Source: Janthinobacterium sp.
Lineage (GTDB): Bacteria; Pseudomonadota; Gammaproteobacteria; Burkholderiales; Burkholderiaceae_D
Length of the DNA: 64,000 bases
NCBI RefSeq assembly: GCF_009923995.1
Contig: NZ_RFSK01000013.1
Location: forward strand, 46,691-110,690
Direction: 5' to 3'
Shown here: piece by piece, positions 17,730-26,001 of the stretch
Numbering within the stretch: the first letter of the stretch is position 1
Layout: every line of letters starts with the position of its first letter
Program-made: the position numbers and the translations under genes
The notes under the pieces: model-generated
Seen by the model: the letters and a program-made list of their open reading frames with translations, nothing else
What the model was told of the DNA's origin: nothing
Database searches by the model: none

Positions 17730-18875
17730 ATGAGTATCATCACCTGCATCGAAGACTTGCGCGTGCTGGCCCAGAAACGGGTGCCGCGCATGTTTTACGA
17801 CTACGCCGATTCCGGCTCCTGGACGGAATCGACCTACCGCGCCAACAACAGCGATTTCGCCAAAATCAAATTCCGCCAGCGCGTCGCCGTCAACCTGGAA
17901 AACCGCAGCCTGGCCTCGACCATGGTCGGGCAGGCCGTGTCGATGCCGGTGGCCCTGTCGCCCACGGGCTTGACGGGCATGCAGCATGCGGATGGGGAAA
18001 TCCTCGCGGCCCAGGCGGCCGAGCGCTTCGGCGTGCCCTTCACCCTGTCGACCATGAGCATCTGCTCGATCGAGGACGTGGCGGCCAACACGACGAAACC
18101 GTTCTGGTTCCAGCTGTACGTGATGAAGGACCGCGAATTCATCAACCGCCTGATCGACCGCGCCAAGGCGGCCAAGTGCGGCGCGCTCGTGCTGACCCTG
18201 GACCTGCAGGTGCTGGGCCAGCGCCACAAGGACTTGCGCAACGGCCTGTCGGCGCCGCCGAAACTGACCATTCCCAACATCATCAACATGGCCACCAAGC
18301 CGCGCTGGGTGGCGGGCATGCTGGGCACGAAACGCCGGGGCTTCGGCAACATCGTCGGCCACGCCACGTCCGTCTCCGACATGTCGTCCCTGTCGGCCTG
18401 GACGCAGCAGCAGTTCGACCTCAGCCTGTCGTGGGCGGACGTGGAATGGATCAAGCAGCGCTGGGGCGGCAAACTCATCATCAAGGGCATCATGGACGCG
18501 GAAGATGCGCGCCTGGCCGTCGCCAGCGGCGCCGATGCGCTGATCGTCTCGAACCACGGCGGACGCCAGCTCGATGGCGCGCAATCGTCGATCGAAGCCT
18601 TGCCCGCCATCGTCGAAGCCGTCGGCAGCCAGATCGAAGTCCACATGGACGGCGGCATCCGCTCGGGCCAGGACGTGATCAAGGCCGTGGCGCTGGGAGC
18701 AAGGGGCGTGTACATCGGCCGCCCGTTCCTGTACGGCCTGGGCGCCATGGGCGGCCCGGGCGTGACGAAATGCCTGGACATCATCCGCAACGAACTGGAT
18801 TTGACGATGGCTTTCTGCGGCTTGCGCGACCTGCAGCAGGTGGACAAGAAGATCCTGCTGCCGGGAACGTTTTAA
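17730..18875 (+). CDS. FMN-dependent alpha-hydroxyacid dehydrogenase/oxidase (LldD family)
   Basis: A 381-residue enzyme of the lactate dehydrogenase/glycolate oxidase family, which oxidises 2-hydroxyacids to 2-oxoacids. Visible features are the N-terminal FYDYADSGSWTE, LSPTGLTGMQHADGE for FMN phosphate, WFQLYVMKD, the Lys in KLIIKGIMDAEDA, the catalytic His in SNHGGRQLDGAQS, and the C-terminal DGGIRSGQDVIKA and IGRPFLYGLGAMG. The ATG at 17730 has GAGGAA upstream. It sits downstream of the PhyH gene under the divergent AraC gene. L-lactate is the default substrate; the neighbour suggests a longer or unusual 2-hydroxyacid. Confidence 0.93.
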   Translation: MSIITCIEDLRVLAQKRVPRMFYDYADSGSWTESTYRANNSDFAKIKFRQRVAVNLENRSLASTMVGQAVSMPVALSPTGLTGMQHADGEILAAQAAERFGVPFTLSTMSICSIEDVAANTTKPFWFQLYVMKDREFINRLIDRAKAAKCGALVLTLDLQVLGQRHKDLRNGLSAPPKLTIPNIINMATKPRWVAGMLGTKRRGFGNIVGHATSVSDMSSLSAWTQQQFDLSLSWADVEWIKQRWGGKLIIKGIMDAEDARLAVASGADALIVSNHGGRQLDGAQSSIEALPAIVEAVGSQIEVHMDGGIRSGQDVIKAVALGARGVYIGRPFLYGLGAMGGPGVTKCLDIIRNELDLTMAFCGLRDLQQVDKKILLPGTF

Positions 18876-19372
18876 GCGGCAATCCGCACGATATCAAAAC
18901 CTTCCGACGCGTCGGGCGGCACGAAGTGGCGCGTGATGGCATCAAATTGCGCGTCGCTGGTGGAGAACGGGTGCAGTCCGCTGGCATTGCGCTGGCGCAA
19001 GCGCGCCTTGCATTCCGCGTCGGGCACGTCGAGGTAGTGCAGCACGTGCGGCACGTCCGCCTGCTGGAACAGGTCGCGCATCCAGGCGCGGCTGGCCGGC
19101 GTATTCGCGGGGAAATCGAGCACGACGGACACGCCCGCCTGCAGCATCTGCAGGGCCAGAGGGGCGACGGCCGCGCGCAGCCGCGCCGCGCAGGCCGCGT
19201 AGTCGGCCAGGCTGGCGATCTGGCCCGGATACAGCTGCGCCAGCAGGCTGTCTTCGCTGATGCGCACGGTTCTGGGCATCTGCGCAAGGCGGGCGGTCAG
19301 GGTGGATTTGCCGGAGGCAATCTTGCCGCACGCGAGGTGCAGGGTGGGGGAGGTGCTGGAGGCAGGGGGCAT
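18872..19372 (-). CDS. P-loop ATPase/kinase (AAA_33, zeta-toxin-like)
   Basis: A 166-residue small nucleotide kinase-like protein. The Walker A motif is CGKIASGKST near residue 16. VVLDFPANTPASRAWM is the usual lid-side strand with a conserved Asp. RLRQRN is a candidate Arg-rich lid contact. The family phosphorylates diverse small molecules (chloramphenicol, UDP-GlcNAc, gluconate); the substrate here is unknown. There is no partner antitoxin, so a toxin role is unlikely. Its stop overlaps the end of the convergent hydroxyacid oxidase by four bases. Confidence 0.75.
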   Translation of the reverse strand: MPPASSTSPTLHLACGKIASGKSTLTARLAQMPRTVRISEDSLLAQLYPGQIASLADYAACAARLRAAVAPLALQMLQAGVSVVLDFPANTPASRAWMRDLFQQADVPHVLHYLDVPDAECKARLRQRNASGLHPFSTSDAQFDAITRHFVPPDASEGFDIVRIAA

Positions 19373-19565
19373 GGTCGCTCGCTTGAAAGGGAAGTAAAGC
19401 CCGCGAGACGTTTTGACTGTTTGCTGCAGATCAAAGCCGCCTTCCGGGCGGCTTTGGCAATCTTATTCCTGGCCAGCCACCATCGTTGGAATGGCGGCAA
19501 TAATGGAGGACAGGGGCGGGAATGGTGATTGCATGGGAGAACGATGCCATGCCGGCGGGGCCTTG

Positions 19566-20225
19566 TCAATGCGTGTCGAGCAGGGTCCACGCGTCGCGGA
19601 AGGCGTGCGCATCGAGCGGCAGCGCATGCGGGTCGTCTTGCCGGAACAGGCCGCCGATCAGCATGTCCTGGATGGCGCCCGTGAAGCCGCCGTAGGGCGA
19701 GGCGTGGCCCCACTGGCGTTGCGCGCGGGCGAAGACGACGGCGTCTTGCTGCCTGGCCAGCTGCGCCAGCGACGCGTGCACGGCGGCGGCCGTTTCCGGC
19801 CCCAAGTCCGTGGCGATGGCGCACACGAGGCGCTGGCCGAACCGCAAGGGTTTGTCCGCGCGGCCCAGCAGCGCTTCGTTGGCCAGGGCGAGGAACACAT
19901 CGGGCGCCTGATCTTCGTTTTCGCAGGTGGTCCATGTGGGCGCCCATGCTTCCAGGCTCATGAAGCGCGCCTCGGTCGTGGCCGCCGTGTGCGTCCACTT
20001 CGCATGCGATTTGTCGTCCCAGCCCAGGCGGCCAAAGGCGAGCGGCTTGCCCTTGGGATTGTACTGGTGGCTGCGCACGCCCGCCTTGCCCCGCGTTCCC
20101 GCCTGCGCGACGATGCCATCGAAGCTGGCGGCGAACGGCGTCCATTGCGCCGACGCCCACAGCGGCGCGGCATCGGGCGCGGCCAGCAGCAGGAAGACTT
20201 CGTAATCACGTGAAAAAAATGCCAT
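19566..20225 (-). CDS. Hypothetical protein, 219 residues
   Basis: Starts with an excellent GAAGGAG site. It is soluble, Trp-rich and acidic, with no signal peptide. I recognise no family. Distinctive segments are HSDK-like KSHAKWTHTAATTEARFMSLE and ARAQRQWGHASPYGGFTGAI. It may be a substrate-binding or enzyme-like protein, but nothing catalytic stands out. It lies downstream of the CPBP protease gene with a 72-base gap, in the same direction. Confidence 0.5.
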   Translation of the reverse strand: MAFFSRDYEVFLLLAAPDAAPLWASAQWTPFAASFDGIVAQAGTRGKAGVRSHQYNPKGKPLAFGRLGWDDKSHAKWTHTAATTEARFMSLEAWAPTWTTCENEDQAPDVFLALANEALLGRADKPLRFGQRLVCAIATDLGPETAAAVHASLAQLARQQDAVVFARAQRQWGHASPYGGFTGAIQDMLIGGLFRQDDPHALPLDAHAFRDAWTLLDTH

Positions 20226-20297
20226 GCAACTCCTTCAACAAATCAAAAAAATCTAGCCACGTCACGCTGGTGGCGTGAGCTAACCATGCCTGTTGCG

Positions 20298-21083
20298 CTA
20301 TGCGGCCGCATCGGACAGCGTCACGGCGGCGCGCTGGCTGGGGCGCAGCAGGTAGACGCCGTACAGGCACAGGGGCAGCACGGCCAGCAGGGCGGCATAC
20401 GGCAGGATGGATGCGCCGTCTTCGGCCGGGTGCGGCAAGGTGGCCGTCACCAGCGCGAAGTCCCACAGTCCATGCACGAGCACCATGGGCCAGACGGAGC
20501 GGGTGCGCAGGCGGATGGCCGCATAGCCGACACCCTGCAAGGCGGCGGCCACGGCTTGCCACAGGGCGCCGCTGACGTCGCCCGTGGCCAGGCCGTTGGT
20601 GGTGTGCACCACGCCGAACAGTGCCGAGCACATCAGCACGGCCGGCCACAGTGCATACCGCTCCAGCATGCCTTGCAGTAATATGCCACGGAACATCAAT
20701 TCTTCCGAGATGGCCACCAGGGCCGCATTGCAGGCCACCATCAGCAGCACGCGCGGCATCGGCCAGCCGCCGGCCCAGGCCAGCAGCAGCATCAGCAGGG
20801 CATACAGCAGGGGCGGCCAGACCAGCCAGAAGGTCTTCAGGGGCTGCGGCGCATACAGCCCGGCCGCGCGGCGCTGGTCCGATGCCAGCACCAGCGCCAG
20901 CGAGAACAGCGCGGCCAACGCCCACGACATGCCGATGCCGCTGCTCACGGCTGCCTCCACGCCTGGATTGCCGGCCGCTGCGAACCAGCGCACGCCCAGG
21001 GTCAGGACCAGCCAGACGGCCAGCGCGGCGAGGGCCACCGGCAAGGTGATATGGATTCTTGGCATGGAAATGATCGGCCTCAT
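20298..21083 (-). CDS. CPBP (Abi/CAAX) family intramembrane metalloprotease
   Basis: A 261-residue integral membrane protein with about seven hydrophobic segments. The signature motifs of the CPBP/Rce1 glutamic-type intramembrane proteases are present: EELMFRG (EExxxR) near residue 127, FGVVH (FxxxH) near 160, and a later HGLWDFAL. Relatives cleave prenylated proteins, process bacteriocins or give self-immunity; no bacteriocin is nearby. The ATG overlaps the stop of the upstream diguanylate cyclase by four bases (ATGA), so the two are translationally coupled; the pairing itself is notable. Confidence 0.88.
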   Translation of the reverse strand: MRPIISMPRIHITLPVALAALAVWLVLTLGVRWFAAAGNPGVEAAVSSGIGMSWALAALFSLALVLASDQRRAAGLYAPQPLKTFWLVWPPLLYALLMLLLAWAGGWPMPRVLLMVACNAALVAISEELMFRGILLQGMLERYALWPAVLMCSALFGVVHTTNGLATGDVSGALWQAVAAALQGVGYAAIRLRTRSVWPMVLVHGLWDFALVTATLPHPAEDGASILPYAALLAVLPLCLYGVYLLRPSQRAAVTLSDAAA

Positions 21084-22663
21084 GCCGCAGGTGTGTGGAT
21101 GGTGACGCGGTTGCGCCCGCTGTTTTTCGACTGGTACAGCAAGGCGTCGGCCTGGCGTATCAGTTCCTTGGCGTCCGCGTGCCGGCCCAGGTCCGGCTCG
21201 AGCGTGGCGGCGCCCAGGCTGACGGTGACGACGTCGATGGCGCTGGCCGCGTGCGGTATCTGCAGGGCCACCACCGCCGCGCGGATGGCTTCGGCGACGT
21301 CCAGCGCGCCGGCGGTGCCGGTGCCGGGCAGGATCACGGCAAATTCCTCGCCGCCGTAGCGCGCCGCCAGGTCTTCCGTGCGGCCCACGCTGCGCGCCAC
21401 GGCGCCGGCCACCGCCTGCAGGCAGGCGTCGCCGGCCACGTGGCCGTACTGGTCATTAAATTTTTTAAAGAAATCCACGTCCAGCATGATCAGCGACAGC
21501 AGCTGGCCATTGCGCCGGGCGCGGTTGAGTTCCTGCGCCAGCGTTTCGTCGAAGCTGCGGCGGTTCGCCAGTCCCGTCAGGCCGTCCTGCGCCGCCCGCG
21601 CCGCCAGGTCGGCATTGGCGTGCTGCAATTGTGTCGTGGCCTGGCGCAGGCTGGCCTCGATACGGTCGCGGACGGCGATCTGCCGCATCACCTTGCGGAA
21701 CAGGAACAGCAGCGCGGCGCCTGCCGCCAGCGACGCCAGCACGATTTGCGTGCTCAGCCGCTGCCATTCGGCGAAAATATCTTCCTTCGATAAACCTGCC
21801 GCCACGATGACGGGAAAGCGCTCCAGGTGGCGATAGCTGTACAGGCGCTCGACCTCGTCCACCTTGGCCGTCATCATGGCCGTGCCGACGGGGCCGTGTT
21901 CGCGGTAGGCGCGCAGGATGGCGCCCGACGAGATATCCATGCCGATGACCTCGCTCTGGAACGGCCGCCGGTAGATCAGCCTGCCGTCATCGAGGGCGAA
22001 GAAGGCCGTGCCCGCATTGCCAAGGTTGAGACTGTCATAGATGCGTTCGAACGATGCCAGGCCCAGGGTGACCAGCACCACGCCGGCAAAGGCGCCGTCC
22101 GCCGACTCCACCCGGCGCGACACGGGCAAGATCCATTGCCCGCTCGACTTGCTGCGCACGGGCGCGCCGATATGGCTGCCCCGCTGCGCGTGCGTCTTGT
22201 GATAGTGGAAATAATCGCGGTCGGCATTGTTGCCATCCGCCTGGGCGCCGGACGATGCGGCCAGCCAGTCTCCGTGGCGGTCGAAGATGAAGACGCCGGT
22301 AATTTCCCCGATATTCCTGGTCAGCTGCTCCACGTGGGCTTGCAGCCGCTCGCCCGTGCCCGCATTGCCACCCGCGCGGCGCATCTGCTCGACGATGTTT
22401 TCCAGCATCACATCGGCGATTTCCAGTTCCATGTAGGCTTGCGTGGCCAGGGTGCGCGCCATGTTTTCCGTCGTCGCCTTCGCTTCGCGCAAGCGCACCT
22501 CGCGTGACGACCAGACGATCCACACCGTCATGCCCAGCAGCAGGGCGCACATGCAGAAAAAAGCCGCACTGGCCCAGACGATCACGGGCCGCCTGCGGCC
22601 GGCGTGGCTCTCCGGCGGCAGCGCGCCGGCGTCGGAGTGGGCGGGATTGTTTACTGCATCCAT
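21080..22663 (-). CDS. Membrane diguanylate cyclase with Cache-type periplasmic sensor
   Basis: About 527 residues from the ATG at 22663; longer in-frame starts exist upstream but would run into the divergent promoter. Order: Pro/Ala-rich cytoplasmic N-terminus, TM helix (VIVWASAAFFCMCALLLGMT), a periplasmic dCache/PDC-type domain of about 260 residues (RDYFHYHKTHAQRGSHIG is a typical ligand-pocket motif), second TM helix (QIVLASLAAGAALLFLF), then GGDEF. The active site is YGGEEFAVILPG, and RTED five residues before it fits the inhibitory RxxD site. It should make cyclic-di-GMP in response to a small extracytoplasmic ligand. Coupled to the downstream protease gene. Confidence 0.93.
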   Translation of the reverse strand: MDAVNNPAHSDAGALPPESHAGRRRPVIVWASAAFFCMCALLLGMTVWIVWSSREVRLREAKATTENMARTLATQAYMELEIADVMLENIVEQMRRAGGNAGTGERLQAHVEQLTRNIGEITGVFIFDRHGDWLAASSGAQADGNNADRDYFHYHKTHAQRGSHIGAPVRSKSSGQWILPVSRRVESADGAFAGVVLVTLGLASFERIYDSLNLGNAGTAFFALDDGRLIYRRPFQSEVIGMDISSGAILRAYREHGPVGTAMMTAKVDEVERLYSYRHLERFPVIVAAGLSKEDIFAEWQRLSTQIVLASLAAGAALLFLFRKVMRQIAVRDRIEASLRQATTQLQHANADLAARAAQDGLTGLANRRSFDETLAQELNRARRNGQLLSLIMLDVDFFKKFNDQYGHVAGDACLQAVAGAVARSVGRTEDLAARYGGEEFAVILPGTGTAGALDVAEAIRAAVVALQIPHAASAIDVVTVSLGAATLEPDLGRHADAKELIRQADALLYQSKNSGRNRVTIHTPAA

Positions 22664-22802
22664 AGGCGCATCATGAAGTTGCATCATTGACATGGTGAGG
22701 AATATTGCCATACTACATGAAAAGCTGTGCCACAAAGTTGCCACATCGTTATAGTTGCATGGAATAATCAGTGTCGCCCGATTGCCGCCAGACTGGAGTG
22801 TC

Positions 22803-23399
22803 ATGACCTACAGCAAGACCATCACCACCGCCCGCCTGATCCTGCGCAAGCCGCAGCCATCCGACGAAGCCGCCCTGTTCGCCATGCATGCCGATCCCGA
22901 AGTCATGCGCTATTTCAGCGAACCGCCGTGGGAAGAGGCGGGCCGCGCCGCGCGCCAGATCACCGAGGATGCGGCCGCCTTCGAGCAGGAGGAATTCTTC
23001 CGCTTCGCCGTCGAACTGGCGGCGACGGGGGAGTACCTGGGCAGCTGCACCCTGTTTTCCGTGCACCGCCAGAACCGCCGCGCCGAGATCGGCTACGCGC
23101 TGGCGCGTCCCCACTGGGGCAAGGGCTATATGCACGAAGCGCTGTCGGCGCTGATCGAGTACGCGTTTGTCGAGCGCGACCTGAACCGGCTGGAAGCGGA
23201 CATCGACCCGCGCAACGCCGGCTCGGCCAGTGCCCTGGAGCGCCAGGGCTTCAAACAGGAAGGCTATCTGCCGGAACGCTGGATCGTGGGCGGCGAGGTC
23301 AGCGATTCGGCCCTGTACGGCTTGCTGCGGCGCGAATGGGAAGCGGGGCGCCAGGATGGGGCGTACGCCATGGCTGGGCGGCGCGATGACGCCCGCTGA
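22803..23399 (+). CDS. GNAT-family N-acetyltransferase (RimJ/RimL-like)
   Basis: A 198-residue acetyltransferase. The N-terminal TARLILRKPQPSDEAALF is the RimJ/L-type opening. The acetyl-CoA loop is RPHWGKGYMHEAL near residue 105. The terminal ADIDPRNAGSASALERQGF matches the conserved last strand and helix of this subfamily. Substrate not evident: ribosomal protein N-terminus or a small amine. The 3' end overlaps the next acetyltransferase gene by 14 bases, so they are co-expressed. Confidence 0.88.
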   Translation: MTYSKTITTARLILRKPQPSDEAALFAMHADPEVMRYFSEPPWEEAGRAARQITEDAAAFEQEEFFRFAVELAATGEYLGSCTLFSVHRQNRRAEIGYALARPHWGKGYMHEALSALIEYAFVERDLNRLEADIDPRNAGSASALERQGFKQEGYLPERWIVGGEVSDSALYGLLRREWEAGRQDGAYAMAGRRDDAR

Positions 23400-23925
23400 C
23401 TTGCCCGCTTTCAAGCACCCGCTGGTAACGCTCCGCCACCTGGCGCGCGCCGACGTGCCCGCCTGGTACGCCTATTTGTCCGATCCCGTCGTCGTGGAGC
23501 ACACGAGCTGGGCCTTGCGCAGCGCCGATGACTTGCAGGCCAATGTCGATGACTACGCATCGGCCCTGCCAGCGTCGTCGATCCGCCTGGCCGTCGTGCT
23601 GCGCGACGGCGGCCGGCTGGTGGGCACCATCGGCTTCAATGCCATTTCCCCGCAGCATCGCACGGCGGAAATCGCCTACGACCTGGCACCCGCCGTGTGG
23701 GGGCAGGGCGTGGCCACCGCCCTCGTGCACGCCGTCGTGGACTGGGGTTTCCGGCACCTGGGCTTCCTGCGTATCCAGGCGACCGTGCTGGAGAGCAACG
23801 CACGCTCGATCCGCGTGCTCGGGCGCTGCGCCTTCCAGCGCGAAGGCTATCTGCGCAGCTACCGGCAGATCCGTGGCAGATCCGGCAATTTCTGGCTGTA
23901 TGCGCGCATCGCCGCGCTTCCATGA
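23386..23925 (+). CDS. Second GNAT-family N-acetyltransferase
   Basis: A 179-residue acetyltransferase starting inside the end of the preceding one. It has VTLRHLARADVPAWYAYLSD at the start, AVWGQGVATALVHAVV as the acetyl-CoA-binding loop, and ATVLESNARSIRVLGRCAF near the end. It is of the same RimJ/L type as its neighbour but clearly diverged, so an old tandem duplication is likely. The specific target is unknown. Confidence 0.87.
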   Translation: MTPADLPAFKHPLVTLRHLARADVPAWYAYLSDPVVVEHTSWALRSADDLQANVDDYASALPASSIRLAVVLRDGGRLVGTIGFNAISPQHRTAEIAYDLAPAVWGQGVATALVHAVVDWGFRHLGFLRIQATVLESNARSIRVLGRCAFQREGYLRSYRQIRGRSGNFWLYARIAALP

Positions 23926-24070
23926 AGCGCTTGCCCCGGCGCCAGGACCAAGTGCGCCATGGCGGCGCATGCGGTCGTCTTGGCATTGGCCGGCAAGCAC
24001 CGGCGCCAGGACGGCCGCGAGGTGGCGTTGCTGTGGCACACTCCTGTCCTCTTAACTCTTGCCGCAGGAA

Positions 24071-24574
24071 ATGATGCACTGCCACCCCGTCACCGTCTTT
24101 TGCCGCTCCCTGGCGCAGCTTTCCGCCATGCTCGACAAGACCGGCACTGCGCCGCCACTGCTGGCGGCGCGGCTGCACCCGGACATGCTGCCGTTCGCCC
24201 AGCAGGTGCGCGCGGCGGCGGGCTTCGCCCTGCGCGGCTGCTGCCCGCTGGCGGGACTGGACGTGCCCGATTTCAGCGCGGCCGCCAGCCTGCAGGAACA
24301 GCTTGCGCAGACCATGCGTTACCTCCATGCCATCCCCGCCGGGCGCTTTGACGGGCCGCCCGATCGCCTCTGTCGCGACCGCGCCGGCTTCGCCGACATC
24401 GCCTTGCCCGCCGACGAGTATCTGAATCTGTACATTCTGCCGAATTTCTATTTTCACTTCGGCATGGCGTATGCGATCGCCCGCAGCGCCGGCGCGGCCA
24501 TCGGCAAGGGCGATTTCGACGGCTATCACGCATATGCGCCGGGGTTCAGCTTCGAGCGGCCCGCCGCGCCATAG
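24071..24574 (+). CDS. DUF1993 family protein
   Basis: A 167-residue protein, mostly helical, with no signal peptide. LSAMLDKTGTAPPLLAARLH followed by PDMLPFAQQVRAAA is the DUF1993 signature, as is the C-terminal NFYFHFGMAYAIARSAGA. I relate the fold to DinB-like four-helix bundles, but no function is established. ATG at 24071 or 24074; GCAGGAA lies just upstream. Confidence 0.8.
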   Translation: MMHCHPVTVFCRSLAQLSAMLDKTGTAPPLLAARLHPDMLPFAQQVRAAAGFALRGCCPLAGLDVPDFSAAASLQEQLAQTMRYLHAIPAGRFDGPPDRLCRDRAGFADIALPADEYLNLYILPNFYFHFGMAYAIARSAGAAIGKGDFDGYHAYAPGFSFERPAAP

Positions 24575-24577
24575 TTC

Positions 24578-25033
24578 CTACAGCCCCGCATCCTTCCAGG
24601 AAGCCAGCCCCAGCCGCTTCAACAGCCGGCCGGACAGCCCGCAGCTCCAGCAGCTCATGTGGATCTGCCGGTGCCGCGCCGGGTTCGCATGCCAGGCGTG
24701 CTCGGCGTAATCGAGCAGCGCCTCGCAGAGCGGGGAGGCATCCGCTGTGGGCGGCAGGCGCGTCATCAGTTCCAGCACGCCGTGGGGCGCCTCCTTGATC
24801 TGCAGCAAACCGGCCAGCAGGGCGCGCAGGATGGCGCCGTCGATGTTGCTGCTCGCTTGCGTGAAACGCCGCTGCCAGGATAGATCGCGCTGTTGCCACA
24901 GGGTTAGCAGCGCAGGCACGTCGGCCGTTTGCAGTTGCCCGATCAGCTCGTCCGCTTCGAGGAACAGGTCGAGGCGGTCGTATGCATCGTCGTCGCCGCG
25001 CAGCAGTGCATCGAGGTCGCGCAGGACGCTCAT
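24578..25033 (-). CDS. Hypothetical protein, last gene of the LysR operon
   Basis: A 151-residue soluble helical protein, acidic in the first 40 residues (LLRGDDDAYDRLDLFLEADE). Near the C-terminus it has a HxxxH-x6-CxxC-like cluster (HRQIHMSCWSCGLSGRLLKR) that could bind zinc. The start overlaps the 2-hydroxyacid dehydrogenase stop by four bases (ATGA), so it is coupled to it. No family recognised. Confidence 0.6.
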   Translation of the reverse strand: MSVLRDLDALLRGDDDAYDRLDLFLEADELIGQLQTADVPALLTLWQQRDLSWQRRFTQASSNIDGAILRALLAGLLQIKEAPHGVLELMTRLPPTADASPLCEALLDYAEHAWHANPARHRQIHMSCWSCGLSGRLLKRLGLASWKDAGL

Positions 25034-26001
25034 GCCACCACGTTCGTCGGCGCTCCCCGTTCGAACGCTTCCACGTTGCCGATGAGGATATCGGCCAGCT
25101 TCTGCATGGCTTCGCCGCTGGCCCAGGCCGTGTGGGGCGTGAGGATGAAGTTGGGCAAGCGCAAGTTCAACAGCGGGTTGTCGGGCGGCGGCGGCTCCTT
25201 GGAGAGCACGTCGAAGCCGGCGCCGGCGATGACGCCGTCGGTCAATGCCCGGGCCAGCGCCGCCTCGTCGACGAGGCCGCCCCGCGCCGTGTTGATCAGC
25301 AGCGACGTGGGCTGCATGCGGGCCAGCTCTTTCTCCCCGATGATGTGGCGCGTCTTGTCCGTCAGGGGCAGGTGCAGGCTCAGCACGTCGGACGTGGCCA
25401 GCAAGTCGTCGAAGCCCACTTCCTGCACATCTTCCTCGGCGATGGGCGAGCGGTTGTGCACGATCACCTGCATGCCGAAGGCGCGCCCCAGGTGGGCCAC
25501 GGACTTGCCCAGCGCGCCATAGCCGAGCAGGCCCAGGCGGCTGCCCGCCAGGTCGCGGATGGGGTGGCCGAACAGGCAGAAGCGGTCGGACGCCTGCCAC
25601 AGGCCCGCTTCCACATCCGCGCGGTAGGCGATGAGCTGGCGGCGCAGGGCCAGCATCAGGGCCAGCGTATGCTCGGGCACGGTGGCGCGCGCGTAGTCGC
25701 GGATATTCGCCACGACGATGCCCCGCGCGCGGCAGGCGGCCAGGTCGAGGATGTCCGTGCCGGTGGCGGCCACGGCGATCATTTGCAAGTCCGGCAGCTG
25801 GTCCAGCTCGGCCGCGCGCAGGGGCACTTTATTCGTGATGGCGATGGTGGCGCCTTGCAAACGGGAAACGGTCTCTTCGCTGCCCCGCGTGTGCGGGTAT
25901 TCCTGCCAGCGGTGGGCGAAGGCGGGCGGGCGTACGGTGGCGATCAGGCTGTCGCGGTCGAGAAAGACGATGCGATGCGGCGATGGGCTTGCTGCGGTCA
26001 T
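25030..26001 (-). CDS. D-isomer-specific 2-hydroxyacid dehydrogenase (glycerate/glyoxylate reductase type)
   Basis: A 323-residue NAD(P)-dependent enzyme reducing 2-oxoacids to D-2-hydroxyacids. The nucleotide fold is RLGLLGYGALGKSVAHLGRA (the usual GxGxxG, here GYGALG). The catalytic set is visible: Arg in LLINTARGGLVDEAAL, Glu in GFDVLSKEPPP, and His in ILTPHTAWAS. It resembles hydroxypyruvate or glycerate dehydrogenases in length and motifs. The ATG overlaps the stop of the LysR gene by four bases, and its own stop overlaps the next start by four. Confidence 0.9.
   Translation of the reverse strand: MTAASPSPHRIVFLDRDSLIATVRPPAFAHRWQEYPHTRGSEETVSRLQGATIAITNKVPLRAAELDQLPDLQMIAVAATGTDILDLAACRARGIVVANIRDYARATVPEHTLALMLALRRQLIAYRADVEAGLWQASDRFCLFGHPIRDLAGSRLGLLGYGALGKSVAHLGRAFGMQVIVHNRSPIAEEDVQEVGFDDLLATSDVLSLHLPLTDKTRHIIGEKELARMQPTSLLINTARGGLVDEAALARALTDGVIAGAGFDVLSKEPPPPDNPLLNLRLPNFILTPHTAWASGEAMQKLADILIGNVEAFERGAPTNVVA

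Noticed and set aside
18872..19372. Zeta-type toxin of a toxin-antitoxin pair
   Set aside because: The P-loop fold fits, but no antitoxin gene is adjacent and the many small-molecule kinases of this fold are a better default.
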